Assembly: GCF_036898095.1 (NCBI RefSeq)
Contig: NC_090751.1
Location: forward strand, 83,892,540-83,956,539
Direction of reading: 5' to 3'
Length of the DNA: 64,000 bases
Source: Palaemon carinicauda
Taxonomy: Eukaryota > Arthropoda > Malacostraca > Decapoda > Palaemonidae
The notes beneath the pieces were generated by a model. That model searched no databases. It was not told the DNA's origin and saw only the letters and a program-made list of their open reading frames with translations. The stretch's first letter is position 1, and the number at the start of each line of letters is the position of its first letter. Made by a program: the position numbers and the translations under genes. Below are positions 45,390 through 55,980 of the stretch, one piece after another.

Positions 45390-46484
45390 CTACTGCTGTT
45401 GCTGCGGAGCTGGCGGCTTATAGGGCCAAGCTGTAAGGGCCCTATGGATGAGGGAGTCCTGGATAGACTTCCTCCACCTCTCAGCCGTTCGTTCCATATC
45501 CTGATGCTCCAACAGGTTCCCCCCAAGGAGGGAAGCATGTCTGAGCCTACAGACATCCACGGCGGGGACCTTCGGGTGGAACTTCTCAGTCACCGCATCA
45601 CGCCACTTCAATACCGAGTTGGCCCACAGGGTGGTAACCTGGTGTGCCAGGAACTCAATGGAGCGGGTGCCCGAGAGTAGGAAGGTCTCAAGGGCCTTCC
45701 TATTGGTCTCCTTAGACAAGTCCTCGGAGCGCAATAGGATGCCCAGAGACCCTAGCCATATATCCAGCCACGAAGTGGCCTGCATGGCGCACTTCGCGAC
45801 CTTCTCATGGCTCAGGATCTCCGACACCGAGAACGTCACCTGCCGGGCGGAGAGCTTCTCCAGAGGAACTCCCTTAGCAAGCTCTTCTACGGAATGATGG
45901 AGAGGAAGAGCGAGACTAGACTCCCCCAAGATCTCAAAATACCTCCTCTGCTGGAGACGAGGTGGTGGGAGGAGTTTGTTCCCGGCAGAGGAACGACTGG
46001 AGGAAGCAAGAGTCGCGAGTTGGGCATTGGCCCTGGCTCTGGCACTCTTCAACCCCTGGAACCAGGGCAGAGCCGCACTGGTCAGAGGGAGCTTCTGAGT
46101 ACCGTACACCTGGTCCAGGACCATGTCCTTGCCTTCTCGGGGGGCAATCACGGGGTCCATGAACCCGTTGAGTTGCCTCATCAGGCTCAGGACCTGCCAG
46201 AAGGCATGCTCAGACTCCTGCTGGTCTCCTTCTTGCGGACTGGCAGCTAAGTCTCCCGTCCCCGGAATCTCTTCCTGGGGAGATGCGTGGACGTTCTCCC
46301 GGGGCGCAGCTGGTTCCTGACGAATCCTAGAAGACGACTTCGGGATTGTCTTGGAGTCCTTGGGTTCCCTCCTGGGCGGGATACACGACCCCAACAAAGA
46401 GGTTCGGAAAGCGCCCTCCGCGCGAGACGATTCTCCTCCATGAGGAGACGACTCCCCCCTTGGTGCCGAGGGGGAGACTATCAC
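45390..46484 (-). CDS. DIRS-B gag-like protein, C-terminal part
   Basis: 364-residue open frame in the same frame as the RT. Contains a helical, Leu/Ala-rich region (Trp-Gln-Val-Leu-Ser-Leu-Met-Arg-Gln-Leu and Trp-Leu-Asp-Ile-Trp-Leu-Gly-Ser-Leu) typical by composition of a capsid-like assembly domain, and ends in a Gln run (Pro-Gln-Gln-Gln-Gln) before TAG. It is probably one protein with the 46,612-48,258 frame, separated by a frameshift near 46,490-46,610. Function is inferred from position. Confidence 0.6.
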   Translation of the reverse strand: MIVSPSAPRGESSPHGGESSRAEGAFRTSLLGSCIPPRREPKDSKTIPKSSSRIRQEPAAPRENVHASPQEEIPGTGDLAASPQEGDQQESEHAFWQVLSLMRQLNGFMDPVIAPREGKDMVLDQVYGTQKLPLTSAALPWFQGLKSARARANAQLATLASSSRSSAGNKLLPPPRLQQRRYFEILGESSLALPLHHSVEELAKGVPLEKLSARQVTFSVSEILSHEKVAKCAMQATSWLDIWLGSLGILLRSEDLSKETNRKALETFLLSGTRSIEFLAHQVTTLWANSVLKWRDAVTEKFHPKVPAVDVCRLRHASLLGGNLLEHQDMERTAERWRKSIQDSLIHRALTAWPYKPPAPQQQQ

Positions 46485-46611
46485 CTCACTGGATTCTCCC
46501 GAGGACGGTAAAACCTCGTCCTCGGGAGAAGAAGAAAGCGCCTGCGAAGGGGATGGAGCCTTCCTGACAGAACTCTTAGGAACCTACTTCTCCCTGGGAG
46601 ATCGCCGATGT

Positions 46612-48258
46612 TCAGGTGATCGCTGACGCGCTGGGGACCGTTGACGCGCAGGAGATCGCTGACGAGCAGGCGAATGTTGATGCGTCTGTGATCCCTGGCG
46701 AGCAGGAGGGCGACGCGTGGAATCCTGTGAGGGAACTGCCGGCGCGGGGCGCGGGGCGCTGAGGCGAACGCTCACGAACGGGCTCAGGAACAGGAGGCGC
46801 TGGAACAAGCTGACGAGCAGGATCGCGAGGGCGAGGAGAAGAGTCCTTGGTCAAGAACTGAACCGAAGTTCTAGGTCGCGCGGGCGAACGTGGGCGCACA
46901 GGGCGCGTATCAGGAACTGGAAGCGCAGGTGCGCTCTGACGGGCAGGAGAACTAGAGCGCTCAGGAGACCGATGGCGCGCAGGGCGCACAACAGGAACAG
47001 CAGGATGTTCGGAGTCCTCAGGAGAGCGCTGGCGAGCAGTGGGGCGATGATCATCAGAAGAGCGCTGACGAACAGGAGAGCGCTGACGATCAGGAGAGCG
47101 CTGACGAGCAGGGGAGCGCCTGTGCGCTAACACTGCAGAAGGGCGCGCAGGGGAACCCTGACGCGCAAGGGAAGAACCCACACCGTGGAAAGCATCCCTT
47201 TGCCCCGAAGGGACCGTTGCCCGTCGGGTGACGAGGTCAGGCTGCTGGACATCTGCACCAGAAGCTGAAGGTCTGGAAGGCGTAGGAGACCAATCCCCAC
47301 AGAGGTCTAAGGAAGCTGGAGCTGCAGGCTGCTTACGGCGAGGAGAGTCCCCCTCAGAGGAAGAAGGCGAAGATTCAAAAAGGCGCCTCTTAGCACCCTT
47401 ATAGGGAGACGGGAGGCCCTTGCGGCGCAGCGGACGGTGAGCCTTACAGCGAAGGCGGCCACGAGGAAGATCGTCAGGACCATCAATCCTGCGAAGGGGA
47501 GTCTCAGTCAAAGCACTCCCCCTAGAGGGAGGCTTGGCAGCAGAAGAGCCCGCGGGACTCCCTTTCCCCTTCGAAGGATGTACGGAAGGGGGAGGAGAGC
47601 CTTCAGCCCCATCATCCGCAACAGTACCTGCAGAGGATTGACCCGACCCGTCGGAAGCCTTTGCCACCACGACGTCGACGATAGGCAGAGGATCTACCTC
47701 TGCTATCACCGGCGACTGCTTAATAGCGGCCCCTAACTGGACAAGGTCAATCAAGGCTTCCCTGGAGGGCAGGCCCTTAAGCCCCAAGGAATCCCAAATC
47801 TGAAAAAGATCATCATTAGACAAGGAGTCATTAGCAACAACCTCACCCGGAGGAGGAGGAGGAACCGCCCCGCTATGGGAGGCGACGCCCTCTCCCCCAA
47901 TCCAAGGTCGGGAAACAGAACTAGGGCCTGCGCTCCCACTCGGCGGTCTCTCCTTAGGAGCCGAACGAGGGGGAGCTTCGGAGGAGGTTTGGGCGGCGAA
48001 AGAAGAGTCCCGAGAGCCTTCCTCCTTCAAGGCAACCCCAGAAGGAGAACGGTTTCTCTTGGACTTCTTCTTACGCCGGCGGCCAAACCTCTCCCACTGG
48101 GAGGCAGACCACTCCCTGCACTCACTACACGTGTTCTCTTTGTCACAACGTCGGCCTCGACACTGCGGGCAAAGGGTGTGAGGATCTGTGTCCACCGCAG
48201 ACATAAAAGTACCGCAAGGGCGACCGGCAATACCAGGGCACTTGCGCATGGTGAACAA
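46612..48258 (-). CDS. DIRS-B gag-like protein with Cys-rich head and RS repeats
   Basis: 548-residue open frame. The first 50 residues hold at least six cysteines in Cys-Pro-Gln-Cys, Arg-Arg-Cys and Cys-Ser-Glu-Cys pairs, a likely zinc-binding head. A basic stretch follows (Arg-Arg-Arg-Lys-Lys-Lys-Ser-Lys-Arg). From about residue 350 onward the chain is a degenerate hexapeptide repeat Ala-Arg-Gln-Arg-Ser-Pro, very Arg/Ser-rich and probably nucleic-acid binding. DIRS first ORFs are gag-like and poorly conserved, so assignment rests on position and the zinc-like motif. GC-rich compared with the window. Confidence 0.65.
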   Translation of the reverse strand: MFTMRKCPGIAGRPCGTFMSAVDTDPHTLCPQCRGRRCDKENTCSECREWSASQWERFGRRRKKKSKRNRSPSGVALKEEGSRDSSFAAQTSSEAPPRSAPKERPPSGSAGPSSVSRPWIGGEGVASHSGAVPPPPPGEVVANDSLSNDDLFQIWDSLGLKGLPSREALIDLVQLGAAIKQSPVIAEVDPLPIVDVVVAKASDGSGQSSAGTVADDGAEGSPPPSVHPSKGKGSPAGSSAAKPPSRGSALTETPLRRIDGPDDLPRGRLRCKAHRPLRRKGLPSPYKGAKRRLFESSPSSSEGDSPRRKQPAAPASLDLCGDWSPTPSRPSASGADVQQPDLVTRRATVPSGQRDAFHGVGSSLARQGSPARPSAVLAHRRSPARQRSPDRQRSPVRQRSSDDHRPTARQRSPEDSEHPAVPVVRPARHRSPERSSSPARQSAPALPVPDTRPVRPRSPARPRTSVQFLTKDSSPRPRDPARQLVPAPPVPEPVRERSPQRPAPRAGSSLTGFHASPSCSPGITDASTFACSSAISCASTVPSASAIT

Positions 48259-48374
48259 TAAGGGGTGAGGCCAACTTCAAAATGCACACACACAAACTGG
48301 AAGAAAAAGCAAAAAAAGATTAAGGCTGTCAACGAGGACGATGGACAGACACGTCTGTTCATCGCCGGAGCCAA

Positions 48375-48561
48375 AAGTGAAGTGGAGCAAATCACCGGTG
48401 TGTGGGGGGGGAGGGGTAGCAAGCTACCCCTTCCCCTACCCCCGCTAACTAGCGCAGGGTTAGTTAACCCTCGTTAAAAACTATTGGCTCGCCATTTCAG
48501 CTACGCCGAAAGGTAAACCCAATGTAAATAGCATGGTTTGTATTTCGGTTACGGAACAAAT
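48375..48561. repeat. DIRS-B right inverted terminal repeat and extension
   Basis: Inverted match of 41,534-41,689 up to 48,528, then a 33-bp extension (TAGCATGGTTTGTATTTCGG...) that is mirrored only in the internal complementary region. Confidence 0.9.
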
Positions 48562-48602
48562 ACATTTTACAGAAGCTGCCGTTTTATTCAAAAGAATATA
48601 GC

Positions 48603-48663
<61 letters not shown>
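48603..48663. repeat. (AAT)n microsatellite
   Basis: AAT run 42 bp beyond the right end of DIRS-B. Confidence 0.95.
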
Positions 48664-48664
<1 letters not shown>

Positions 48665-48841
48665 TGATGATGATAAAAGTAATCCCTTGGGTTTGGTGCT
48701 CTATGGAGAATTGATGAACAACAGAGCACCATGAACTTGAAAAAAAATTCTATTGATTGTATGAGTTTGCTAGTTAGAGCTAAGTAAAAAGATAATTTTG
48801 CTAATGTTAAGTGTTGTGCCTAAATAATGTGCATTACTTAC

Positions 48842-48936
48842 TTCAGGTAATATATAATTCTTAGATGTAAAGTAAAGTTGTCTTGTATAAGACCATCTTT
48901 GGTAGGATGCCGTTCCTTCCATCCAGGAGGAGCAAC
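48842..48936 (-). CDS. FERM-domain gene, exon C: end of F1 lobe
   Basis: 95-bp exon: residues 69-99 plus two bases of codon 100. It reads Val-Ala-Pro-Pro-Gly-Trp-Lys-Glu, then Asp-Asn-Phe-Thr-Leu-His-Leu-Arg-Ile. In PTPN13 and FRMPD2 the F1 lobe ends with Lys-Val-Ala-Pro-X-Gly-Trp-Lys-Glu followed by Asn-Phe-Thr-Leu-X-X-Arg, and this resemblance is the main ground for the subfamily call. Acceptor TCTTCTTACAG; donor GTAAGT after GAA. Too short to appear as an isolated open frame. Confidence 0.88.
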
Positions 48937-49886
48937 CTGTAAGAAGAGATTCATATCACTCTCCAACAGTGATACAAAAATCCATTCCTAGGACATAAAT
49001 CCATAATTTATGACATGAATATATAAAAAAGACTAAAACAGTCACATGTAGGACATAAACATAACATAATAAGATGAAACAGTACCCCAAAAATAATACA
49101 CTTCTTTTATGGGGGCTACGATGTATCTACGAAATGTTGTTGGTCAACAGCGTTGTAACCCGAGGACTTACTTTTACTCTCAAAAGCATATTAAAATTGA
49201 GCTTCAAGTGGCAACTATTATACAGTAATAAAAATTATGCTAATTAGAAAGCTGATTCTCATTTCTCTACTCTCATAGGGGTTAATAAGAGATTTTTCTT
49301 TAACAAGACCTTATAATGAAGCAAGGTATTGTTAAAGATGTTCAGCTCAGTCCAAAGAAACTGAAGGGACCAGATGAAAAGCTAAAAACTATAGAGCAAT
49401 GTAGTAGAAACAACAAAGAACCTTTACCACCATTATCTGTTTGCTACAGCAAGTGCCAAAGCAAGTGGTAACTCCTAATGGGACCATACAACTTGATTGA
49501 TTTGCTAATGGATCCAACACTGAGCGTCACAAAGCGTCATATGAGGCCATTAAAGTCTAACCAAATATAAATTGAAATCTTACCTTCAATCAGATGTCTA
49601 AATCAATATAAACATATACCGAGTATGTTTCATATAAAAGTTATATACATATTTCACTATTTGCTTCATAATGAAAAGATATTGTTTGTATAAAAGTTAC
49701 CAAATTATCTTTTATTTACACAAGACTCTCATGAAAAGGAGGATGTGTATCTTTTATGAAGAATATATGTTTACATTGCTGAAGATTTGTTTTATTTCAT
49801 ACTGTATTCACCTTTACCCAAAACTGAAAACTATTACTAATCTAATATGTATCTTATTTTTAGCACTCTAGGCAGAGTAACAGTAC

Positions 49887-49991
49887 CTTATGCAACTTTG
49901 TCTGGGGTGCCACAAAGTGAAATTCTCCACTACCTAATACTGCTAGGCCCAGGAGATGAGGTAATGGTAATTTCTCCTCCTCTAAAACAGC
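49887..49991 (-). CDS. FERM-domain gene, exon B: F1 lobe
   Basis: 105-bp exon, 35 codons (residues 34-68), phase 0 on both sides. It reads His-Leu-Leu-Gly-Leu-Ala-Val-Leu-Gly-Ser-Gly-Glu-Phe-His-Phe-Val-Ala-Pro, the F1 ubiquitin-like strand pattern (Phe-Gly-Leu-X-Val-X-X-X-Gly-Glu-X-X-Phe-Val), and ends with Thr-Lys-Leu-His-Lys, where relatives have Leu-X-Lys before Val-Ala-Pro. Acceptor TTATTTTTCAG; donor GTACTG after AAG. Confidence 0.9.
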
Positions 49992-51406
49992 CTGAAAAAT
50001 AAGAGAAAAAAATTTGAATAAAAAATGTAGTGGAACAAAACTAAATGCAATATCTTTCACTTCAACAGACTAGACAACTTATTAAATAAAAGCATGTCAA
50101 AATAGTTTCAAGTCACTGTTGTAAGAAGTATAGAATGAGCTCTTAAACTCAATGGTGAACTTGTTGAATTCAACGAAGATTGTACCAATAAGGATGGCAT
50201 CATAAGAATTTAACGCAGAGGACTCGTAGTTAAATAACTTTAAAATTATCCCCTTCCTCAACACATAACAAAAGAATGACAAAAAGCATTACCAAACTGA
50301 CTTCCAATAGCCAAAATAATAAAAAAAGGATTGAATATAGAAAGATGATTGCACTGACCTAAGTAATACTTTAAAACCTTATATGCTCTTTTAGTTTCAC
50401 AGTCATTAAGCTCATCACTTGTGATGGATAAAAACCAATTCCAAGAACATTGCTCCACAAAAAGAACATTACATTATAACAAAAAAGCTTTAAATTGTCT
50501 TCATTGGTATGAAAATGACAATTATAGATTTAGGTCACTAGTGGGGGATATTGTAATATCTTGTTAGCACTTTTCTCAAGTTAGATTTTCTTTTATTTTG
50601 TGTTACATCATTTAATGCCTGGGCCTCTAAAATTAATGTATGCAACTAAAAGTTTTTTTATTTACTTTTTTTTTAATGATTATTAATGAAAAACAGTGGA
50701 ACATTCCTCATCAGTGTGGTAAGTGTTGATACCATTAAGTTTGAAAAACTGTAATAAACATTAACATTTTGAAATTACACCTCACCTTTACAGGGTTAGA
50801 TAAAAGATGTGAAAGTTATGTAAATTGTCTTGGTCCCTTTTAGCCTTAATTCATAACTTGGTCTCAACTCTTTAGTGACATCCCTTCTCCTTTGTTTTAT
50901 GAGCCATCATGTTGGCCCACGACTACTTTTCTGAGCAAGTGCTTCTCACAGGTTTTCATTGCCTGTCCAAACTATCTCTGACTTCAAGAGCTGTCCATAT
51001 TACAACCTCTCCATACTTTCTCAACTTCCTCCTCATTTATTTACATCGATTGTACAACAGTACTCCACAGTTGCATCTTTGCCTTTTGTAACTAAACCAC
51101 ATTAAAATATCTAATAATTTTCTATAGTAATACGATCATATCTCTGCTGCAGGGAATTTTCCAGCTATACTTAATTTTCTATTTCTAAAATATTGGGATA
51201 CTTTAAAATGTCATGTAAAAGCCCATTGTTTATTAGTATAATTCTTTCATCTGTATTGGTATAAATCTACTTTTGTTATGTAACCCTTGTTCACATGGCT
51301 TACAGAACACAGCGTCAATATTTCATTTATTGAAAACTTGCATCATCATCATCATCATCATCATCACAATACTAATACTAATAATAATAATAATAATAAT
51401 AATAAT
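49992..51406. other. Intron sequence, with (ATC)n and (AAT)n at 51,343-51,406
   Basis: Right-flank intron of exon B; no gene recognised. Short open frames at 49,671-51,091 have no motif. The AAT tract is the left flank of DIRS-C. Confidence 0.55.
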
Positions 51407-51445
51407 ATGTTATTTTCATTAGTAAAATAAATTTTTGAATATACT

Positions 51446-51600
51446 TACCCGATAATCATGTAGCTGTCAACTCTGTTGCCGACAGAAATCTACGGTCGGG
51501 ATACACCAGCGATCGCTATACAGGTGGGGGTGTACACAACAGCGCCATCTGTGGTCAGGTACTCCAGTACTTCTTGTCAACACCACCTCAATTTTTCCTC
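51446..51600. repeat. DIRS-C left inverted terminal repeat
   Basis: Reads TTACCCGATAATCATGTAGC ... CACCTCAATTTTTCCTC. Its inverse at 57,723-57,876 differs at only a few positions. Confidence 0.93.
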
Positions 51601-51644
51601 GGTCCACTGGTTCTCTATGGGGAGGAAGGGTGGGTCAATTAAAT

Positions 51645-51735
51645 CATGATTATCGGGTAAGTATATTCAAAAATTTATTTTACTAATGAAAATAACATTT
51701 TTCAATATTAATCTTACCCGATAATCATGTAGCTG
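51645..51735. promoter_or_regulatory. DIRS-C internal complementary region
   Basis: Positions 51,645-51,695 are the exact inverse of the left end (51,407-51,460). Positions 51,696-51,735 are the inverse of the right end (57,855-57,895). Read on the minus strand, the block is right end joined to left end (ATTGAAAAA|TGTTATTTTC), a circle junction. Together with the left end it also forms a 330-bp stem-loop. Confidence 0.92.
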
Positions 51736-52121
51736 ATTCACACCCAGGGTGGTGGGTGGAGACCAGCATACATGTTAACAAAGAAGCTAAGTATCCCGTA
51801 TTTTATTTTATTAGTTATTCAAAAATAACATAAAATAAATAAGTACCTGGTAAGGAAGACGACTTGAACCATTACTCTGCCTTTATTAAGTACGTCTTCC
51901 TTACTGAGCGTAGCGGTCCTCTTAGGATGCTGAACGACTCTTAGGTGCTGAAGTATAAAGGGCTGCAACCCATACTAAAGGACCTCATCACAACCTTTAA
52001 CCTCGGCGCTTCTCAAGAAAGAATTGACCACCCGCCAAATCAACAAGGATGTGGAAGGCTTCTTAGCCGACCGTACAACCCATAAAAAGTATTCAAGAGA
52101 AAGGTTAAAAAGGTTATGGGA

Positions 52122-53330
52122 TTATGGGAATGTAGTGGCTGAGCCCCCGCCTACTACTGCATTCGTTGCTACGAATGGTCCCAGGGTGTAGCAGTTCTCG
52201 TAAAGAGACTGGACATCTTTGAGATAGAATGATGCGAACACTGACTTGCTTCTCCAATAGGTTGCATCCATAACACTCTGCAGAGAACGGTTCTGTTTGA
52301 AGGCCACTGAAGTAGCCACAGCTCTCACTTCATGTGTCCTTACCTTCAGCAAAGCAAGGTCTTCTTCCTTCAGATGAGAATGTGCTTCCCTAATCAGAAG
52401 CCTGATGTAGTAAGAAACTGAGTTCTTAGACCTTGGAAGAGAAGGCTTCTTGATAGCACACCATAAGGCTTCTGATTGTCCTTGTAAAGGTTAAGACCTT
52501 TTTAGATAGTACCTAAGAGCTCTAACTGGGCAAAGTACTCTCTCCAGTTCGTTCCCCACCAAGTTGGACAGGCTTGGGATCTCGAACGACTTAGGCCAAG
52601 GACGTGAAGGAAGCTCGATTTAGCAAAAAACCGAGCTGCAAGGAACATGTAGCCGTTTCAGATGTGAAAACTATGTTCCTGCTGAAGGCGTGGATCTCAC
52701 TTACTCTTTTAGCTGTTGTCAAGCACACGAGGAAAAGAGTTTTAATGTGAGGTCCTTAAAAGAGGCTGATTGGAGAGGTTCAAATCTTGATGACATAAGG
52801 AACCTTAGGACCACGTCTAGATTCCAGCCTGGAGTGGACAACCGACGTTCCTTTGAGGTCTCAAAAGACCTAAGGAGGTCCTGTAGATCTTTGTTGGTGG
52901 AAAGATCCAAGCCTCTGTGGCGGAAAACCGCTGCCAACATACTTCTGTAACCCTTGATCGTAGGAGCTGAAAGGGATCTTACGTTCCTTAGATGTAACAG
53001 GAAGTCAGCAATCTGGGTTACAGTGGTACTGGTTGAGGAAACTGCATTGGCCTTGTACCAGCTTCGGAAGACTTCCCCTTTAGACTGATAGACTCTGAGA
53101 GTGGATGTCCTCCTTGCTCTGGCAATCGCTCTGGCTGCCTCCTTCGAAAAGCCCCTAGCTCTTGAGAGTCTTTCGAAAGTCTGAAGGCAGTCAGACGAAG
53201 AGCGTGGAGGTTTAGGCGTACCTTCTTTACGTGAGGTAGACGTAGAAGGTCCACTCCTAGAGGAAGAGTCCTGGGAATGTCGACCAGCCATTGCAGTACC
53301 TCTATGAACCATTCTCTCGCGGGCCAGAGC
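52122..53330 (-). pseudogene. DIRS-C tyrosine recombinase
   Basis: The core-binding half is in the frame 53,495-52,719 (Thr-Ile-Lys-Gly-Tyr-Arg-Ser-Met-Leu). A one-base shift near 52,735-52,745 puts Ala-Lys-Arg-Val-Ser-Glu-Ile-His, with the first catalytic Arg, in another frame. The last part (52,352-52,122) has His-Glu-Val-Arg, Tyr-Trp-Arg-Ser and Ser-Phe-Tyr-Leu-Lys-Asp-Val with the nucleophile Tyr. Catalytic residues all survive, but the reading frame does not. Confidence 0.8.
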
Positions 53331-53449
53331 GGAGCCAATCAACGTCAGCCGTGTCCCTTTGCGAGAGGTGAACTTCTGAAGTACCCTGTTGACAATCTTG
53401 AACGGCGGGAATGCATACAGGTCGAGATGGGACCAATCCAGCAGAAAAG

Positions 53450-54239
53450 CATCCACGTGAACTGCTGCTGGGTCTGGAATCGGAGAACAATACAACGGGA
53501 GCCTCTAGGTTATCGAGGTAGCGAACAGATCTATGGTTGGCTGACCCCACAGGGCCCAAAGTCTGCTGCAAACATTCTTGTGAAGGGTCCACTCTGTGGG
53601 GATGACCTGACCCTTCCGGCTAAGGCGATCTGCCATGACATTCATATCGCCCTGAATGAACCTCGTTACCAGCGTGAGCTTTCGATCTTTTGACCAGATG
53701 AGGAGGTCCCTTGCGATCTAGAACAACTTCCACGAATGAGTCCCTCCCTGCTTGGAGATGTAAGCCAAGGCTGTGGTGTTGTCAGAGTCCACCTCCACCA
53801 CCTTGTTAAGCTGGAGGGACTTGAAGTTTATCAAGGCCAGATGAACCGCCAACAGCTCCTTGCAATTGATGTGAAGCGTCCTTTGCTCCTGATTCCATGT
53901 TCCCGAGCATTCCTGTCCGTCCAAAGTCGCACCCCAGCCCGTGTCTGATGCGTCAGAGAAGAGACGGCGGTCGGGTTTCTGAACAGCCAAAGGTAGACTT
54001 CCTTGAGAAGAAAGCTGTTCTTTCACCACGTGAGAGTAGACCTCCTCTCTTCGGAAACAGGAACTGAGACCGTCTTTAGCGTCATGTCCTTTATCCAGTG
54101 AGCAGCTAGATGATACTGAAGGGGGCGGAGGTGGCGTCTCCCTAACTCGATGAACAGGGCCAGTGATGAAAGTGTCCCTGTTAGACTCATCCACTACCTG
54201 ACTGAGCATCGGTTCCTTCTCAGCATGCTCTGGATGCAT
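53450..54239 (-). pseudogene. DIRS-C RNase H domain
   Basis: Frame 54,239-53,718 reads Arg-Leu-Phe-Ser-Asp-Ala-Ser-Asp-Thr-Gly-Trp-Gly-Ala, Asn-Cys-Lys-Glu-Leu-Leu-Ala-Val and Val-Asp-Ser-Asp-Asn-Thr-Thr-Ala-Leu-Ala-Tyr. The frame ends at a TAG at 53,718-53,720; the final Asp-Arg-Leu-like motif follows in a neighbouring frame. Domain order after RT matches DIRS-B. Confidence 0.8.
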
Positions 54240-54244
54240 TCTAG

Positions 54245-54700
54245 GGCTTGGTAGATCCTTGGGGCCGACGGAAAAGCCCGAAAAGCTCGACTCTGAAGAT
54301 CCATACCCAGGTAGACAATGGTCTGGGATGGGACGAGCTGGGACTCCTCAAAATTGACCAGGAGGCCCAGTTCCTTGGTCAGATCCATAGTCCATCTGAG
54401 AATCTCCAGACAGCGACGACTTGTGGGAGCTCTTAAAAGCCAGTCGTCTGACGGAGCCGGACACAAGATCATGGTACTGCTGCACAGTCTGTGAACTGTC
54501 AACCATGGGGAAGCGAGGAAGTACAGCGACAACCCGAAGCTGACTAGACTGTCTGGGTCGTACAGACAACTCCTTATCGGGTTGCTGAGGTTGCCGCACT
54601 GCGTCACAACAAGTCACTTCTGCTGGTTGTTGAACGTCTTCCCAGTGACACACTGACTCCGTAAACAAAAAATCCTCTAACAAGGACTAAGCTTGGACTG
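54245..54700 (-). pseudogene. DIRS-C RT remnant (C-terminal end only)
   Basis: Reads Asp-Asp-Trp-Leu-Leu-Arg-Ala (the tail of the catalytic box), then Glu-Ser-Gln-Leu-Val-Pro-Ser-Gln and Ile-Val-Tyr-Leu-Gly-Met-Asp-Leu. The fingers and palm blocks upstream of the catalytic box are not found before the gag region begins, so about 500-600 bp of RT appear deleted. Confidence 0.75.
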
Positions 54701-55039
54701 CATGTCTTGCAACAAAGCTCAAGGTCTATGGGAGCAGGTGTGGTAACAGACGGGGTTAGCGACTGAAGTGGAACCATTACCCTCCCTGGAAGCATGTTAT
54801 GCTTAAATAAAAGTCCATAGGAGGCTAAGCAGCTAAAGGCTCCTCTCCAAATGACAGAGTCCTCAAGGGAATATCAGAAGGAGGGAGAATAGCACTTTCT
54901 CATCTACAGGAACCATATCCGAGAAAAGCTAAGTTCTCTCAGTGAGGGTTTCACTGGTGCAAAAGCAGCAGACCAGAAGGCAACGTTATGAAACTGCTTG
55001 ACAGTCTTGTGAGTTGGCAACAACCAAAGATGTGTGACT

Positions 55040-55980
55040 GAGGAGCATGCGGTAAGGTATGCAGAGCATGCTGTATGTAGAGCATGCTGTAAGGAAAGCA
55101 GAGCATGTTGCATGGCGTGCGGCTAATGCTGCATGGGATGAGGCTCATGCTGCATGGTATGAGGCTCATGCTGCATGGGATGAGGCTCATGCTGCAAGGG
55201 ATGAGGCTCATGCCACATGCGTTGAGGAGGATGCCGCATAGTATGAGGCTCCTGCCTCATGGGTTGAGGCGGTTGCCGCATAGCATGAGGCTCCTGCCTC
55301 ATGGTTTGAGGAGGATGCCGCATAGCATGAGGCTCCTCATAGCATGAGGCTCCTGCCTCATGGGTTGAGGAGGATGCCGCATAGCATGAGGCTCCTGCCT
55401 CATGGGTTGAGGAGGATGCCGCATAGCATGAGGCTCCTGCCTCATGGGTAGAGGAGGTTGCCGCATAGCATGAGGCTCCTGCCTCATGGGTTGAGGAGGA
55501 TGCCGCATAGCATGAGGCTCCTCATAGCATGAGGTCCCTGCCTCATGGGTTGAGGAGGATGCCGCATAGCATGAGGCTCCTCATAGCATGAGGCTCCTGC
55601 CTCATGGGTTGAGGAGGATGCCGCATAGCATGAGGCTCCTGCCTCATGGTTTGAGGAGGATGCCGCATAGCATGAGGCTCCTGCCTCATGGGTAGAGGAG
55701 GTTGCCGCATAGCATGAGGCTCCTGCCTCATGGGTTGAGGAGGATGCCGCATAGCATGAGGCTCCTCATAGCATGAGGCTCCTGCCTCATGGGTAGAGGA
55801 GGTTGCCGCATAGCATGAGGCTGCTGCCTCATGGGTGGAGGAGGTTGCCGCAACGCATGAGGCTCCTGCCTCATGGGTGGAGGAGGTTGCCTCAACGCAT
55901 GAGGCTCCTGCCTCAAGGGTTGAGGAGGTTGCCGTATAGCAAGAGGCTCCTGCCTCAAGGTAAGAGGAGGTTGCTGCATA
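55040..55980. repeat. 21/42-bp minisatellite within DIRS-C gag
   Basis: More than 20 units. The basic 21-bp unit (ATGGGATGAGGCTCATGCTG type) is seen at 55,110-55,215. Farther right a 42-bp higher-order unit alternates GCATAGCATGAGGCTCCTGC with CTCATGGGTTGAGGAGGATGC. On the minus strand it encodes repeats of the type Met-Arg-Gln-Glu-Pro-His-Ala then Met-Arg-Gln-Pro-Pro-X-Pro. At least four units carry an extra 17 bp (CATAGCATGAGGCTCCT), which breaks the frame. Confidence 0.95.

Larger units (their letters stand above)
41534..48561 (-). mobile_element. DIRS-B: best-preserved DIRS-type retrotransposon
   Basis: A 7.0-kb element in the C-D intron, same strand as the host gene. Inverted terminal repeats of about 155 bp at 41,534-41,689 and 48,375-48,528, with a right extension to 48,561. 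Minus-strand order: gag (48,258-45,390), RT (45,240-44,271), RNase H (44,207-43,496), tyrosine recombinase (about 43,450-42,312), internal complementary region (about 41,733-41,836). GC content is visibly higher than the flanks. Damage that I can see in pol and recombinase is limited to three TGA codons and one single-base shift. Left terminal extension is missing. Confidence 0.9.

Noticed and set aside
51407..51735. Separate stem-loop MITE at the left end of DIRS-C
   Set aside because: The left end and the inner inverted copy do form a hairpin, but the inner copy continues into the inverse of the far right end. Only the DIRS internal complementary region explains that.
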